Assembly (NCBI GenBank): GCA_964478915.1
Contig: CAYZKG010000003.1
Span: 1-45,239 of the forward strand
DNA: 45,239 bases
DNA from: CAYJUM01 sp964478915
GTDB lineage: Bacteria; Nitrospirota; Nitrospiria; Nitrospirales; Nitrospiraceae
Direction: 5' to 3'
Made by a program: the position numbers and the translations under genes. This document shows, one piece after another, positions 7,455 to 16,042 of this stretch. Numbering within the stretch: the first letter of the stretch is position 1; each line of letters starts with the position of its first letter. The notes below the pieces were generated by a model. It was not told the origin of the DNA. It was given only the letters and a program-made list of their open reading frames with translations, and did not search any database.

Positions 7455-7991
7455 ATGTCGAGGATCGGACAGAAACCCATCCCGATTCCTGCCGGAGTCG
7501 GCGTGAACGTGCAGAACGGAATCGTGTCGGTGAAAGGCCCTCTCGGGGAGCTCCGCTGGAAGCTCGCACCCGGGATCGCCGTGCTCGTTGCCGACAGCCA
7601 GGTCCAAGTCAGTCGGGAAGGTCACGACGCCGGGATGCGCGCCTTGCACGGCCTGGTGCGCGCCGAGATCAACAACATGATTCAAGGCGTGACGAAGGGG
7701 TACGAGCGCACCCTGGAGATCGCGGGCGTCGGCTACAAGGCCCAGGTTGTGGGGCAAGCGGTCCAGCTCAATGTGGGGTATACCCATCCGGTGACATTCG
7801 CCCTGCCCAAAGGTATCGAGGCGAAGATTGACAAGCAGACGGTGATCACCATTCGCGGCATCAACAAGAGACAGGTGGGGCAGATCGCCGCCAACCTTCG
7901 AGCCATCAAGCCGCCGGACGTGTACAAGCAGAAAGGCATCAAATACGCCAAAGAGGTTCTGCGGAAGAAGGAAGGCAAGACCGGCAAGTGA
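7455..7991 (+). CDS. rplF: 50S ribosomal protein L6
   Basis: Large-subunit protein near the sarcin-ricin loop. The 178-residue product begins MSRIGQKPIPIPAGV and has both L6 repeats, ending with the signature KPPDVYKQKGIKYAKEVLRKKEGK. ATG at 7455 is used. rplR follows after 20 bases. Confidence 0.97.
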   Translation: MSRIGQKPIPIPAGVGVNVQNGIVSVKGPLGELRWKLAPGIAVLVADSQVQVSREGHDAGMRALHGLVRAEINNMIQGVTKGYERTLEIAGVGYKAQVVGQAVQLNVGYTHPVTFALPKGIEAKIDKQTVITIRGINKRQVGQIAANLRAIKPPDVYKQKGIKYAKEVLRKKEGKTGK

Positions 7992-8011
7992 GAAGCATCG
8001 GGTAAGGGCCC

Positions 8012-8377
8012 ATGAATGTCCTCGATAAGCGAGAGAAATTGCAGCGGAGGCATCTCCGAGTCCGGCAACGTGTCTTCGGCACACCGGCCCAGCCGCGGTT
8101 GAGCGTCTATCGCAGCAAGGCCAACATGTACGCCCAGATCATCGACGACACCGCTGGCCGGACGCTGGCCGCCGCCTCAAGCCTGGATCCGGAACTGCGG
8201 AAGGGCCTCAAGTCCGGCAGCACCACCGAGGCCGCGAGAGCGGTGGGCAAGCTGCTGGCGTCCCGCGCCAAGGCTAAGAACATCGTTGCGGTGGTGTTTG
8301 ACCGCGGTGGCCGGCTGTATCACGGGCGGATCAAGGCGCTCGCCGAGGCCTCGAGGGAAGGCGGATTGAAATTCTAA
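8012..8377 (+). CDS. rplR: 50S ribosomal protein L18
   Basis: 5S rRNA-binding protein. The 121-residue product has the basic N-terminus RRHLRVRQRVFGT, RLSVYRSKANMYAQIIDD, and the C-terminal FDRGGRLYHGRIKALAEASREGGL that defines bacterial L18. It lies in the standard order between rplF and rpsE. Confidence 0.97.
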   Translation: MNVLDKREKLQRRHLRVRQRVFGTPAQPRLSVYRSKANMYAQIIDDTAGRTLAAASSLDPELRKGLKSGSTTEAARAVGKLLASRAKAKNIVAVVFDRGGRLYHGRIKALAEASREGGLKF

Positions 8378-8391
8378 GGAGAGGAGCGTTC

Positions 8392-8886
8392 GTGCGAGTC
8401 AATGCCGAGGAATTGAATCTCAAGGACAAAGTGGTGTTCATCAATCGGGTCGCCAAGGTGGTGAAGGGTGGGAAGCGGTTCACCTTCTGCGCGCTCGTGG
8501 CGGTGGGAGACGGGCGAGGATGGGTCGGTATCGGAAAGGGGAAGGCCTCCGAAGTGCCCGTTGCAATCTCCAAGGCCATTGAGCAGGCCAAGAAGCACCT
8601 GATCCGTGTCCCGCTCACCGGCGATACCATCCCACATGAGGTGCACGGGTTTTTCGGTGCTGAGCACGTGCTGCTCAAGCCCGCCGCCGCGGGCACCGGC
8701 ATCATTGCCGGTGGAGCGGTCCGCGCCGTCGTCGAGTTGGCCGGAGTCCACAACGTGATCGCGAAGACGCTCGGGCGAGGAAACCCCTTCAACGCGGTTC
8801 GGGCGACCTTGAATGGCTTGCTCCAACTGAGGGATCCCCAGGAAGTGGCCAGGATTCGGCAGCCTGGTCTGCAACAGGTTGGGTAG
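8392..8886 (+). CDS. rpsE: 30S ribosomal protein S5
   Basis: Small-subunit protein at the mRNA entry site that affects decoding accuracy. The 164-residue product has the double-stranded-RNA-binding N-terminal domain (LKDKVVFINRVAKVVKGGKR, then GDGRGWVGIGKGKA) and the C-terminal motif GGAVRAVVELAGVHNVIAK. The GTG start at 8392 follows AAGGAGAGGAGC. The stop is close to the rpmD start. Confidence 0.97.
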   Translation: MRVNAEELNLKDKVVFINRVAKVVKGGKRFTFCALVAVGDGRGWVGIGKGKASEVPVAISKAIEQAKKHLIRVPLTGDTIPHEVHGFFGAEHVLLKPAAAGTGIIAGGAVRAVVELAGVHNVIAKTLGRGNPFNAVRATLNGLLQLRDPQEVARIRQPGLQQVG

Positions 8887-8890
8887 GACC

Positions 8891-9106
8891 GTGGCGAAGG
8901 CGAAGAAGACAGGGGCCGCACCCGAGCGGCAAAGTCTTGCGGTGACGTTGAAGCGGAGTCCGATCGGGACGCCGACGCGTCATCGCCTGGTGCTCGAGGG
9001 GCTGGGGCTCCGGAAGCTGCATCAAACCGTCGTGCGTCCCGACAGCCCTCAGGTGTGGGGAATGATCAAGAAGGTCAGCCATCTTCTCGAGGTCAAGGCC
9101 GTATGA
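8891..9106 (+). CDS. rpmD: 50S ribosomal protein L30
   Basis: Small large-subunit protein. The product is about 71 residues from GTG 8891, which follows GGGTAGGACC; the frame is also open from a TTG at 8879 inside rpsE. The family core is VTLKRSPIGTPTRHRLVLEG then GLRKLHQTVVRPDSPQVWGM and IKKVSHLLEV. About ten residues precede the usual L30 start. The stop overlaps the rplO start (ATGA). Confidence 0.93.
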   Translation: MAKAKKTGAAPERQSLAVTLKRSPIGTPTRHRLVLEGLGLRKLHQTVVRPDSPQVWGMIKKVSHLLEVKAV

Positions 9107-9549
9107 ACCTGCATACCTTGGGGCCGGTCCCAGGGGCCAGAAAAAAGCCGAAGCGCATCGGCCGCGGGCCCGGGTCCGGACATGGAAAAACCGCCACGAA
9201 AGGCCACAAGGGGCTCCTGGCCCGCTCTGGCGGAGGGAAGCGCCCCGGGTTTGAAGGCGGCCAGATGCCCCTGATCCGGCGCCTGCCCAAGCACGGGTTC
9301 ACGAACATCTTTCGACAGGAGTACGCCATCGTCAATCTCAAGGCACTGGCTGAGCTCGGCCCGGTAGATCAGATCACGCCTCAGGTCATGATCGAGGCCG
9401 GCCTCATCAAGCGGAACAGCGGGCTTGTGAAGGTCCTCGGGGACGGGGAGGTCACGCGGCCGATTGTGGTCCAGGCGCATAAGTTCAGCCAGTCGGCTGC
9501 GGATAAAATCCGCGCGGCCGGCGGGAGGGCGGAGGTGATCGGTGTTTGA
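9103..9549 (+). CDS. rplO: 50S ribosomal protein L15
   Basis: Large-subunit assembly protein. The 148-residue product begins MNLHTLGPVPGARKKPKRIG and has the GPGSGHGKTATKGHKG glycine-rich segment typical of L15, with GFEGGQMPLIRRLPKHGF in the middle. The ATG at 9103 lies in the overlap with rpmD, and the end overlaps secY by eight bases. Confidence 0.97.
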   Translation: MNLHTLGPVPGARKKPKRIGRGPGSGHGKTATKGHKGLLARSGGGKRPGFEGGQMPLIRRLPKHGFTNIFRQEYAIVNLKALAELGPVDQITPQVMIEAGLIKRNSGLVKVLGDGEVTRPIVVQAHKFSQSAADKIRAAGGRAEVIGV

Positions 9550-10855
9550 ACGGCTGATCACGAGCCTTCAGAACATCTTCAAGATCGAAGAGCTGCGCAC
9601 TCGCATCCTGTTCACGCTCACCATGCTCGCCGTGTACCGCATCGGCGCCCACGTGCCGACCCCGGGGATCAACAACGAGGAGCTGTCCAAGTTTTTGCTG
9701 GAGAAAGGCGGGGCCTTGCTCGGCTTTCTGGACATCTTCTCGGGCGGCGCGCTGTCCCGGCTGACGATCTTCGCGCTCGGCATCATGCCGTACATCAGCG
9801 CGTCCATCATCCTGCAGCTGCTGACCGTGGTGATTCCGCATCTGGCGAAGCTGGCCAAGGAAGGCGAGCGGGGACGAAAAAAAATCATCCAGTACACGCG
9901 GTACGGCACGATCGGAATCGCCCTCGTTCAGGCCTTCGGTATCGCCATCGGCTTGGAGGGGATGAATCAGGGGGCGTTCGTGATGACTCCCGGCTGGCCG
10001 TTTCGCCTGATGACCGTCATCACCTTGACGGCCGGTACCGCCTTTCTGATGTGGCTCGGAGAACAGATCACGGAACGCGGCATCGGGAACGGAATTTCGC
10101 TGATCATCTTCGCCGGCATCGTGGCGCGACTGCCCAGTGCCGTGGCGCAGACCTACGAGCTGTATCGGGTCGGGCAGCTGAGCTTCCTTCTACTGGCGGT
10201 GTTGGTTGTGATCATGCTGGCGGTGGTGGCGGCGATCGTGTTTTTGGAGAGCGGCCGGCGGAAGATCCCCGTCCAGTATGCCAAACGGGTCATCGGGCGC
10301 CGGGTCTACGGGGGACAAAGCACCCACATCCCTTTGAAGATCAATACGGCCGGGGTGATCCCGCCGATCTTCGCCTCCTCGATCATTGCCTTTCCGGCGA
10401 CGATCGCCGGGTTCATTCAGGTCCCGTGGGTGCAGTCCATCGGCACCCAGTTGGCCCCCGGCTCCGTGTTGTACACCTTGATGTACGTCTCTCTGATCAT
10501 CTTCTTCTGCTTCTTCTACACCGCCGTGGTGCTGAACCCGCTTGACATGGCCGATAACATGAAGAAGTACGGCGGCTTCATCCCGGGGATTCGGCCGGGG
10601 CAACGGACCTCGGACTACATCTACCGCGTGCTGACGCGGGTCACCTTCGCCGGCGCGCTCTACCTGGCCGCGGTCTGCGTGGTGCCGGAGTTGTTGATTT
10701 ACAAACTGAACGTCCCGTTTTATTTCGGGGGCACGTCGCTCCTGATCGTGATCGGCGTAGGACTGGATACGGCTCAGCAGATCGAGTCGCATATGCTGAT
10801 GCGGAACTATGAAGGATTTCTGGCCAAGGGCCGCCTGAAAGGCCGAAGCGGGTGA
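9542..10855 (+). CDS. secY: Protein translocase subunit SecY
   Basis: Channel subunit of the SecYEG inner-membrane translocon. The 437-residue product has ten predicted membrane segments, the N-terminal LRTRILFTLTMLAVYRIGAHVPTPG, the plug-region IFSGGALSRLTIFALGIMPYISASI, and the C-terminal GFIPGIRPGQRTSDYIYRVL signature. It starts at GTG 9542 inside the end of rplO, as in many spc operons. adk follows almost directly. Confidence 0.97.
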   Translation: MFERLITSLQNIFKIEELRTRILFTLTMLAVYRIGAHVPTPGINNEELSKFLLEKGGALLGFLDIFSGGALSRLTIFALGIMPYISASIILQLLTVVIPHLAKLAKEGERGRKKIIQYTRYGTIGIALVQAFGIAIGLEGMNQGAFVMTPGWPFRLMTVITLTAGTAFLMWLGEQITERGIGNGISLIIFAGIVARLPSAVAQTYELYRVGQLSFLLLAVLVVIMLAVVAAIVFLESGRRKIPVQYAKRVIGRRVYGGQSTHIPLKINTAGVIPPIFASSIIAFPATIAGFIQVPWVQSIGTQLAPGSVLYTLMYVSLIIFFCFFYTAVVLNPLDMADNMKKYGGFIPGIRPGQRTSDYIYRVLTRVTFAGALYLAAVCVVPELLIYKLNVPFYFGGTSLLIVIGVGLDTAQQIESHMLMRNYEGFLAKGRLKGRSG

Positions 10856-10861
10856 AAGGTG

Positions 10862-11518
10862 ATGCGCTTGGTGTTCCTCGGGGCGCCGGGCGTCGGCAAG
10901 GGGACGCAGGCCAATCTCGTCGCCTCCCGGCTTGGGCAGCCGAAGATCTCGACGGGAGATATCCTGCGGTCCGCTGTCGCTCAGAAGACGGCGCTGGGGC
11001 TCCAGGCCAAATCCTATATGGATCAGGGACGTCTGCTTCCTGATGCGGTCGTCGTCGGACTGGTGAAGGCAAAATTGGCGGAGCCGATGTGCGCCAACGG
11101 ATTTCTGCTCGATGGGTTTCCTCGGACCGTGCCCCAGGCCGAGCAACTGTCGGGGCTGCTGGAGGCCAAGGGCCAGCGTCTCGATCGGGTCATCAATTTC
11201 CGGGTCCCGAGGGCGGAAGTTGTCCGGCGCCTGACTGGCCGCCGGAGTTGTTCCAAGTGCGAGGCGGTTTTTCACGTGGATTTCGCTCCTCCGGCCCGGG
11301 AGGGCATCTGCGATCGGTGCGGCGGCGCGCTCATCCAGCGGTCCGACGACGAGCCTCAAACCGTCGAGGCCCGGCTGTCGGTGTATGAGCAGCAAACCGC
11401 GCCGCTCATCGAGTATTATTATCGGAAAGGGCTTCTCTCGGAAGTGGACGGGGCAGGAAAGATCGAGGACGTGCACCGCAGGCTTATCGAAGTCCTGTCA
11501 GCGAATGGCTTGGCATGA
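10862..11518 (+). CDS. adk: Adenylate kinase, zinc-lid type
   Basis: Converts ATP and AMP to two ADP in the cytosol. The roughly 218-residue product has the P-loop GAPGVGKGT at residues 7-15, the AMP-binding STGDILR, the GFLLDGFPRT motif, and a lid with four cysteines (SCSKC and ICDRC) that bind zinc in this subclass. A GTG at 10859 is also possible; ATG 10862 gives the normal MRLVFLGAPG start. The stop overlaps map (ATGA). Confidence 0.96.
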   Translation: MRLVFLGAPGVGKGTQANLVASRLGQPKISTGDILRSAVAQKTALGLQAKSYMDQGRLLPDAVVVGLVKAKLAEPMCANGFLLDGFPRTVPQAEQLSGLLEAKGQRLDRVINFRVPRAEVVRRLTGRRSCSKCEAVFHVDFAPPAREGICDRCGGALIQRSDDEPQTVEARLSVYEQQTAPLIEYYYRKGLLSEVDGAGKIEDVHRRLIEVLSANGLA

Positions 11519-12264
11519 TCATTTTGAAAACAGCGGCCGAGATCGAAATCATGGCCATGGCCTCCAAGCTGGTAGCCGAAACGCTGGAGGCGCTTCGCCG
11601 CGAGATCAAGGCCGGAGTGACGACCGGGGAACTGGACCGGCTGGCCGAAGAGTTCATTCGCGCGCGGGGAGGTATCCCCGCGTTCAAAGGGTACCGCAAC
11701 TATCCGAAGGCCCTCTGCACGTCGGTCAACGAGCAGGTGGTGCACGGGATTCCGTCCAAGCGCGTGCTGAAGGATGGGGACATCATCGGGCTGGATCTGG
11801 GCGCGATCGTCAACGGGTTTTACGGGGACTCGGCGGTGACCGTTGGCGTGGGGACCATTCACTCGAAGGCCGCTGAACTGCTCCGCGTGACGGAGGAAGC
11901 GCTGTACAAGGGAATCGAGCAGGCGGTGATGGGCAACCGTCTCTCTGACATTTCCCATGCGATCCAGCGTCATGCCGAAGCCGCAGGTTTTTCGGTAGTC
12001 CGAGATTTTGTGGGACATGGAATCGGCCGGCAATTGCACGAGGAGCCGCAGATCCCCAACTACGGCGAGCCCGGGCAAGGGCCCCGTCTGCAGGTCGGCA
12101 TGGTGCTGGCGATCGAGCCCATGATCAATGTGGGAGACTATCGGGTGCGGATTCTCGAGGATCGATGGACCGCGGTCACGGTGGACGGCAGCCTCTCTGC
12201 TCATTTCGAGCACACCATCGCCATTCAGCCGAGCGGTCCGCCTCGGATCCTGACCAAACTGTAG
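11515..12264 (+). CDS. map: Methionine aminopeptidase, type I
   Basis: Removes the initiator methionine from nascent proteins. The 249-residue product has the five metal ligands in their usual motifs: Asp in GLDLGA, Asp in YGDSAVT, His in GHGIGRQLHE, Glu in AIEPM and Glu in FEHTIAI. It overlaps adk by four bases and is followed 15 bases later by infA, the standard adk-map-infA order. Confidence 0.97.
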   Translation: MIILKTAAEIEIMAMASKLVAETLEALRREIKAGVTTGELDRLAEEFIRARGGIPAFKGYRNYPKALCTSVNEQVVHGIPSKRVLKDGDIIGLDLGAIVNGFYGDSAVTVGVGTIHSKAAELLRVTEEALYKGIEQAVMGNRLSDISHAIQRHAEAAGFSVVRDFVGHGIGRQLHEEPQIPNYGEPGQGPRLQVGMVLAIEPMINVGDYRVRILEDRWTAVTVDGSLSAHFEHTIAIQPSGPPRILTKL

Positions 12265-12279
12265 GTCACGGCGAACGAT

Positions 12280-12498
12280 ATGTCGAAAGAGGATGTGATC
12301 GAGGTTCAGGGAACGGTCTCGGAGACACTGCCCAATGCCATGTTTCGAGTGCAACTGGACAACGGGCACAAAATCCTGGCGCACATCTCCGGCAAGATGC
12401 GGATGCACTTCATCCGGATTTTGCCGGGCGATAAAGTCACGGTCGAGCTGTCTCCGTACGACCTGACCCGCGGGCGCATTACCTATCGATTCAAGTAA
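12280..12498 (+). CDS. infA: Translation initiation factor IF-1
   Basis: Binds the ribosomal A site during initiation. The 72-residue OB-fold protein carries EVQGTVSETLPNAMFRVQLDN, ILAHISGKMRMHFIRILPGD and the C-terminal LTRGRITYRFK, all diagnostic of IF-1. It is followed by a repeat spacer and the very short rpmJ. Confidence 0.97.
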   Translation: MSKEDVIEVQGTVSETLPNAMFRVQLDNGHKILAHISGKMRMHFIRILPGDKVTVELSPYDLTRGRITYRFK

Positions 12499-12501
12499 CA
12501 G

Positions 12502-12563
12502 TTGTGAGTGTTGAGTTATGAGTCTTCGAACTCAAAACTAAAAACTCAAAATTCAAAACTCGG
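12502..12563. repeat. Two-armed heptamer array, infA-rpmJ spacer
   Basis: Left arm: TTGTGAG, TGTTGAG, TTATGAG (12502-12522). Right arm: AACTCAA, AACTAAA, AACTCAA, AATTCAA, AACTCGG (12529-12563), all in seven-base register and complementary in type. It is AT-rich, unlike the rest of the locus, and ends just before the rpmJ start. Confidence 0.75.
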
Positions 12564-12571
12564 GGTTTGTT

Positions 12572-12685
12572 GTGAAGGTTAAGTCATCGGTCAAGCCTAT
12601 TTGTTCAAAGTGCAAAGTCATCCGCCGGCGGGGCGTGGTGCGGGTGTTGTGTCCGAACCCGCGGCACAAACAGCGGCAGGGCTAA
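12572..12685 (+). CDS. rpmJ: 50S ribosomal protein L36
   Basis: Smallest large-subunit protein. The GTG at 12572 opens a 37-codon frame reading MKVKSSVKPICSKCKVIRRR and then GVVRVLCPNPRHKQRQG, with the C-x2-C, C and H zinc ligands of the zinc form of L36. The position between infA and rpsM is the standard one. Confidence 0.96.
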   Translation: MKVKSSVKPICSKCKVIRRRGVVRVLCPNPRHKQRQG

Positions 12686-12693
12686 TTAACCTA

Positions 12694-12777
12694 GGACTGA
12701 GGACTGAGCGCTGAGGACTGAGAGGAGAAGGAGTTTCGTCTAAGCTTCCTTGGGCACCTCAGTCCTCGGCCCTCAGC
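12694..12777. repeat. Two-armed heptamer array, rpmJ-rpsM spacer
   Basis: Left arm: GGACTGA, GGACTGA, GCGCTGA, GGACTGA, GAGGAGA (12694-12728). Right arm: CCTCAGT, CCTCGGC, CCTCAGC (12757-12777). The arms are complementary and in seven-base register, with a 28-base centre. The array runs up to the GGAGG ribosome binding site of rpsM. Confidence 0.78.
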
Positions 12778-12789
12778 ACTGGAGGTAAG

Positions 12790-13191
12790 ATGGCGCGGAT
12801 AGCCGGAGTAGATCTGCCACGGGAAAAGCGGGTGGATGTCGGGTTGACCTATATCTTCGGGATCGGTCGGCCGCGGGCCGCCCAGATCGTCAAGAAAGCG
12901 GGGGTGGGTCCCGCGACACGAGTCAAAGACCTGAGCGAGGACGCCATCGTCAAGCTCAGGGAGATTATTGAGCGCGACTGCAAGGTGGAAGGGGATCTCC
13001 GCAAAGAGATCACCATGAACATCAAACGGTTGGTGGACACCGGGACATTTCGGGGGCTCCGCCACCGGAAGAGTCTGCCCGTCCGCGGGCAACGCACCAG
13101 GACGAACGCGCGGACACGGAAGGGGCGGCGTGCGGCGATCGGGAAGGCCCGGAAGCCCGCCGCGCCCACGGCGGCGGTCAGGACCGCATAG
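12790..13191 (+). CDS. rpsM: 30S ribosomal protein S13
   Basis: Head protein that contacts the P-site tRNA and the 50S subunit. The 133-residue product begins MARIAGVDLPREKRVDVGLT and carries the C-terminal signature LRHRKSLPVRGQRTRTNAR. The last roughly 15 residues are a basic, Ala/Pro-rich tail. ATG at 12790 follows GGAGGTAAG. It starts the rpsM-rpsK-rpsD-rpoA-rplQ segment. Confidence 0.97.
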   Translation: MARIAGVDLPREKRVDVGLTYIFGIGRPRAAQIVKKAGVGPATRVKDLSEDAIVKLREIIERDCKVEGDLRKEITMNIKRLVDTGTFRGLRHRKSLPVRGQRTRTNARTRKGRRAAIGKARKPAAPTAAVRTA

Positions 13192-13226
13192 GCTTTTGAA
13201 CGGGAATCTCGACGAGGGGCGATGGC

Positions 13227-13610
13227 ATGAGCGTCAAGAAAGGGAAAAAGAAGGAAAAGAAGACGGTCCAGACCGGAATCGCGCATATCCAAGCGTCGTT
13301 CAATAATACCATCGTCACGATCACGGACATGAGCGGAAACACGGTCGTCTGGGCCAGCGCCGGGAACCAAGGGTTCAAGGGCTCGCGGAAAAGCACCCCG
13401 TTTGCCGCACAGCGAGCCGGCGAGATGGCGGCCCGGAAAGCCATGGAACACGGCATGCGGCAGGTGGACGTGTACGTGAACGGTCCCGGGTCAGGACGCG
13501 AGTCGGCCATCCGGTCGTTGCAGGCAGCCGGCTTGAGGGTCAACTTGATCCGAGACGTCACGCCGATTCCCCATAACGGGTGCCGTCCGCCGAAGCGGCG
13601 ACGTGTCTGA
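13227..13610 (+). CDS. rpsK: 30S ribosomal protein S11
   Basis: Small-subunit platform protein. The 127-residue product has a lysine-rich N-terminus, then GIAHIQASFNNTIVTITDM, and the C-terminal signature VTPIPHNGCRPPKRRRV that defines S11. It is followed by a 110-base spacer holding a dispersed palindrome. Confidence 0.97.
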   Translation: MSVKKGKKKEKKTVQTGIAHIQASFNNTIVTITDMSGNTVVWASAGNQGFKGSRKSTPFAAQRAGEMAARKAMEHGMRQVDVYVNGPGSGRESAIRSLQAAGLRVNLIRDVTPIPHNGCRPPKRRRV

Positions 13611-13621
13611 GGAATCGTGAG

Positions 13622-13688
13622 GGGGCACCCGTTGCTCTGGGGCACCCATTGCACTCTGCAGAGCAATGGGTCCCTGCAATGGGTCCCC
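13622..13688. repeat. Dispersed palindrome (ACCCATTGC family), copy 1
   Basis: A nearly perfect palindrome at 13644-13671 has arms ACCCATTG and CAATGGGT around CA-CTC-TGCA-GAG. Partial half-sites lie on both sides: CCCGTTGCTC at about 13628 and GCAATGGGTCCC at about 13675. The same element recurs at 20945-20972, and related half-sites cluster at 39056-39178. Confidence 0.7.
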
Positions 13689-13690
13689 GG

Positions 13691-13718
13691 CGTAAGGCGT
13701 AAGAGAGTAAGGAGGAAG
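13691..13718. repeat. One-armed heptamer array before rpsD
   Basis: CGTAAGG, CGTAAGA, GAGTAAG, GAGGAAG follow each other at seven-base steps and run into the rpsD ribosome binding site. No complementary arm is seen. Confidence 0.5.
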
Positions 13719-13720
13719 GA

Positions 13721-14347
13721 GTGGCGAAATATCGAGGTCCCGTCTGTCGTTTGTGTCGGAGGGAAGGCGTAAAGCTCTTTCTGAAAGGCTCGCGCTGCAT
13801 GACGGAAAAGTGCGCCATCGAGCGCCGAAGCTATCCTCCCGGCCAGCACGGACAGGGTCGGCAGCGCATTTCCGAATACAGCGCCCAGCTCAGGGAGAAG
13901 CAGAAGCTCAAGCGGATCTACGGCCTCCAGGAGCGTCAGTTCCGCGGCGTCTTCGGCAAGGCCGAACGGCGAGCCGGGATCACCGGAGATCAGCTGCTGA
14001 TTCTGCTGGAGCGCCGATTGGACAACGTGGTGTACCGCCTCGGCTTTGCCTCGTCTCGGAAACAGGCCAGGCAGTTGGTCAACCACGGCCATTTCGTCCT
14101 CAATGGGAGACGGGTCACCGTCCCGGGTTACTTCGTCAAAGCGGGTGATGTCATCGAGATCCGGGAACGCAGTCGTGACCTCCTGCCGATCCGCTCAGCG
14201 CTGGATGCGGTGGAAGGACGGGGAATGCCTGCCTGGCTCGAGCTGGATCGCGGAGCCTTTAAAGGCGTGGTCAAGGCTTTCCCGGCGAAAGAAGAGATTG
14301 CACTTCCGGTGAACGAGCAGGTGGTGGTGGAATTGTACTCCAGGTAG
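13721..14347 (+). CDS. rpsD: 30S ribosomal protein S4
   Basis: Primary 16S rRNA binder; in enteric bacteria it represses the alpha operon (not shown here). The 208-residue product begins MAKYRGPVCRLCRREGVKLF and has the S4 RNA-binding domain RLDNVVYRLGFASSRKQARQ then LVNHGHFVLNGRRV. The N-terminal CRLC and later cysteines fit the zinc-containing form. The GTG start at 13721 follows GGAGGAAGGA. Confidence 0.97.
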   Translation: MAKYRGPVCRLCRREGVKLFLKGSRCMTEKCAIERRSYPPGQHGQGRQRISEYSAQLREKQKLKRIYGLQERQFRGVFGKAERRAGITGDQLLILLERRLDNVVYRLGFASSRKQARQLVNHGHFVLNGRRVTVPGYFVKAGDVIEIRERSRDLLPIRSALDAVEGRGMPAWLELDRGAFKGVVKAFPAKEEIALPVNEQVVVELYSR

Positions 14348-14423
14348 AAGGCTGAGCGGTCGGGTCGGGCGGCACGTCGCTAGACTCACCAACCTTGGGC
14401 GATGAGACGAGGGAAGGCAAACC

Positions 14424-15428
14424 ATGATTAAGGCGATGAAAGACTTCCAGATCCCCATGCGGGTGGAGCTCGAAAAGGAAACGGCGACTCCGACATACGG
14501 GAAATTCACGACCGAGGCGTTCGAGCGGGGGTTCGGAACCACGGTGGGAAACTCCCTGCGCCGAGTGCTGCTGTCGTCCTTGACCGGTGCCGCCGTGACG
14601 ACCGTCCGGATCGAAGGGGTCCTGCACGAGTTCTCAACGATACCGGGGGTGACCGAAGATGTCACCGGCATCATCCTCAACATCAAAAACCTGCGACTGA
14701 AGCTGCACACGGACAAGCCCAAGACCATCCGGCTGCGGAAGAAAGGGCCGGGAGAGGCCAAGGGCTCGGATATCATCCATGACGCCGACGTCCTGATATT
14801 GACCCCGGATCTCCATATCGCGACCCTGGATAAAGAAGCCACCCTGGACATGGAGATGGTGGTGAAGACCGGGCGTGGCTACGTGCCGGCCGAACGGAAC
14901 AAGGAAGAAGGGCTCCCGATCGGCGTGGTCGCAGTGGATTCGATCTTCTCGCCGGTCAAGCGCGTGAATTTTCTGGTGGAGAATGCGCGGGTCGGCCGGG
15001 TCACAGACTACGACAAGCTGCTCTTGGAGATATGGACCGATGGCAGCGTCACCCCGCAAGATGCCCTTTCGACGGCGGCCGGTATCCTGCGCGAGCACCT
15101 GGATATCTTCATCCATCCGGAGGAGCTGACCACTCCCAAGGCGGAAGCGCGGACGGAGGAAGGAGGGCGGGAGGTCAATAAGAACCTCTTCCGCAGCGTG
15201 AACGAACTCGAGCTGTCAGTCCGAGCTGCGAACTGCCTCAAGAACGCCAATATCAAGACGATCGCAGATCTGGTGCAAAAGACCGAGATGGAAATGCTGA
15301 AGACGAAGAACTTCGGCAAGAAGTCTCTCAATGAGATCAAGGAGATCCTGGCTGAGATGGGACTGAGCCTGGGCATCAAGCTGGACTCCTTGCCGGCTGG
15401 CGACGGCCATACGAAGAGCGAAGGCTGA
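14424..15428 (+). CDS. rpoA: RNA polymerase alpha subunit
   Basis: Assembles core RNA polymerase and contacts regulators and UP elements. The 334-residue product has the N-terminal dimerization domain with FERGFGTTVGNSLRRVLLSS (about residues 32-51) and the C-terminal domain NCLKNANIKTIADLVQKTE then NFGKKSLNEIKEILAEMGL. ATG 14424 is used; ATG 14436 is an alternative. The spacer before it (14348-14423) shows no array or promoter I can name. Confidence 0.97.
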   Translation: MIKAMKDFQIPMRVELEKETATPTYGKFTTEAFERGFGTTVGNSLRRVLLSSLTGAAVTTVRIEGVLHEFSTIPGVTEDVTGIILNIKNLRLKLHTDKPKTIRLRKKGPGEAKGSDIIHDADVLILTPDLHIATLDKEATLDMEMVVKTGRGYVPAERNKEEGLPIGVVAVDSIFSPVKRVNFLVENARVGRVTDYDKLLLEIWTDGSVTPQDALSTAAGILREHLDIFIHPEELTTPKAEARTEEGGREVNKNLFRSVNELELSVRAANCLKNANIKTIADLVQKTEMEMLKTKNFGKKSLNEIKEILAEMGLSLGIKLDSLPAGDGHTKSEG

Positions 15429-15440
15429 TCGAGGCACTCG

Positions 15441-15899
15441 ATGCGGCACCGGAAGAGAGGCAGACAGCTAGGCCGGAACACCAATCATCGCCGGGCCTTG
15501 TTTCGAAGTCTCGTGACGTCGCTGCTCGAGCATGAGCGCATCGAGACGACTGAGGCGAAGGCCAAAGAGGTCCGGGGATTCACCGAGCGGATGATCACCC
15601 TCGGCAAACAGGGCGATCTTCCCGCCAGACGCCGGGCTTTGTCCTTCTTGCGCAGCAAAGCGGTCGTCTCGAAGTTGTTCGGCGAGGTCGCCGGCCGCTT
15701 CGAGGGGCGGAACGGCGGCTATACGCGGATGATCAAAACCCGCCGCCGTGTGGGCGACGCCGCTGAACTTGTGGCCCTTGAACTGGTGGTGAAAGGCGCT
15801 GAGCCGGCTCAAGGCAAATCAGCTCCACCCGGCACCCAAAAAGAGGCGAAGAAATTCGCCAAGCCCGCTGAAGCCAAAGCGGCTGAATCGACGGCATAA
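15441..15899 (+). CDS. rplQ: 50S ribosomal protein L17
   Basis: Large-subunit protein at the exit side. The 152-residue product begins MRHRKRGRQLGRNTNHRRAL and carries LLEHERIETTEAKAKEVRGF, both L17 signatures. The C-terminal 30 or so residues are an Ala/Lys/Glu-rich tail beyond the family core. It closes the ribosomal block; no clear intrinsic terminator follows. Confidence 0.96.
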   Translation: MRHRKRGRQLGRNTNHRRALFRSLVTSLLEHERIETTEAKAKEVRGFTERMITLGKQGDLPARRRALSFLRSKAVVSKLFGEVAGRFEGRNGGYTRMIKTRRRVGDAAELVALELVVKGAEPAQGKSAPPGTQKEAKKFAKPAEAKAAESTA

Positions 15900-15968
15900 C
15901 GCTCCCCGACCCTCGCTGCCAAAGCGCATCTTCCGATCTGGGAAACGCCCACTCCATCCACACGTGTG

Positions 15969-15997
15969 TTTACTTGCCCGTATCTCTATGCTACTAT
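15969..15997 (+). promoter_or_regulatory. Possible sigma70-type promoter for lptC
   Basis: TTTACT at 15969-15974 and TACTAT at 15992-15997 are separated by 17 bases, in the 143-base gap between rplQ and lptC. This is the only promoter-like pair I found in the gap. Both boxes are imperfect. Confidence 0.4.
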
Positions 15998-16042
15998 CAT
16001 GCCCACCTCACCGGGGGCCTAACTACTTGATTTGGTGACCTT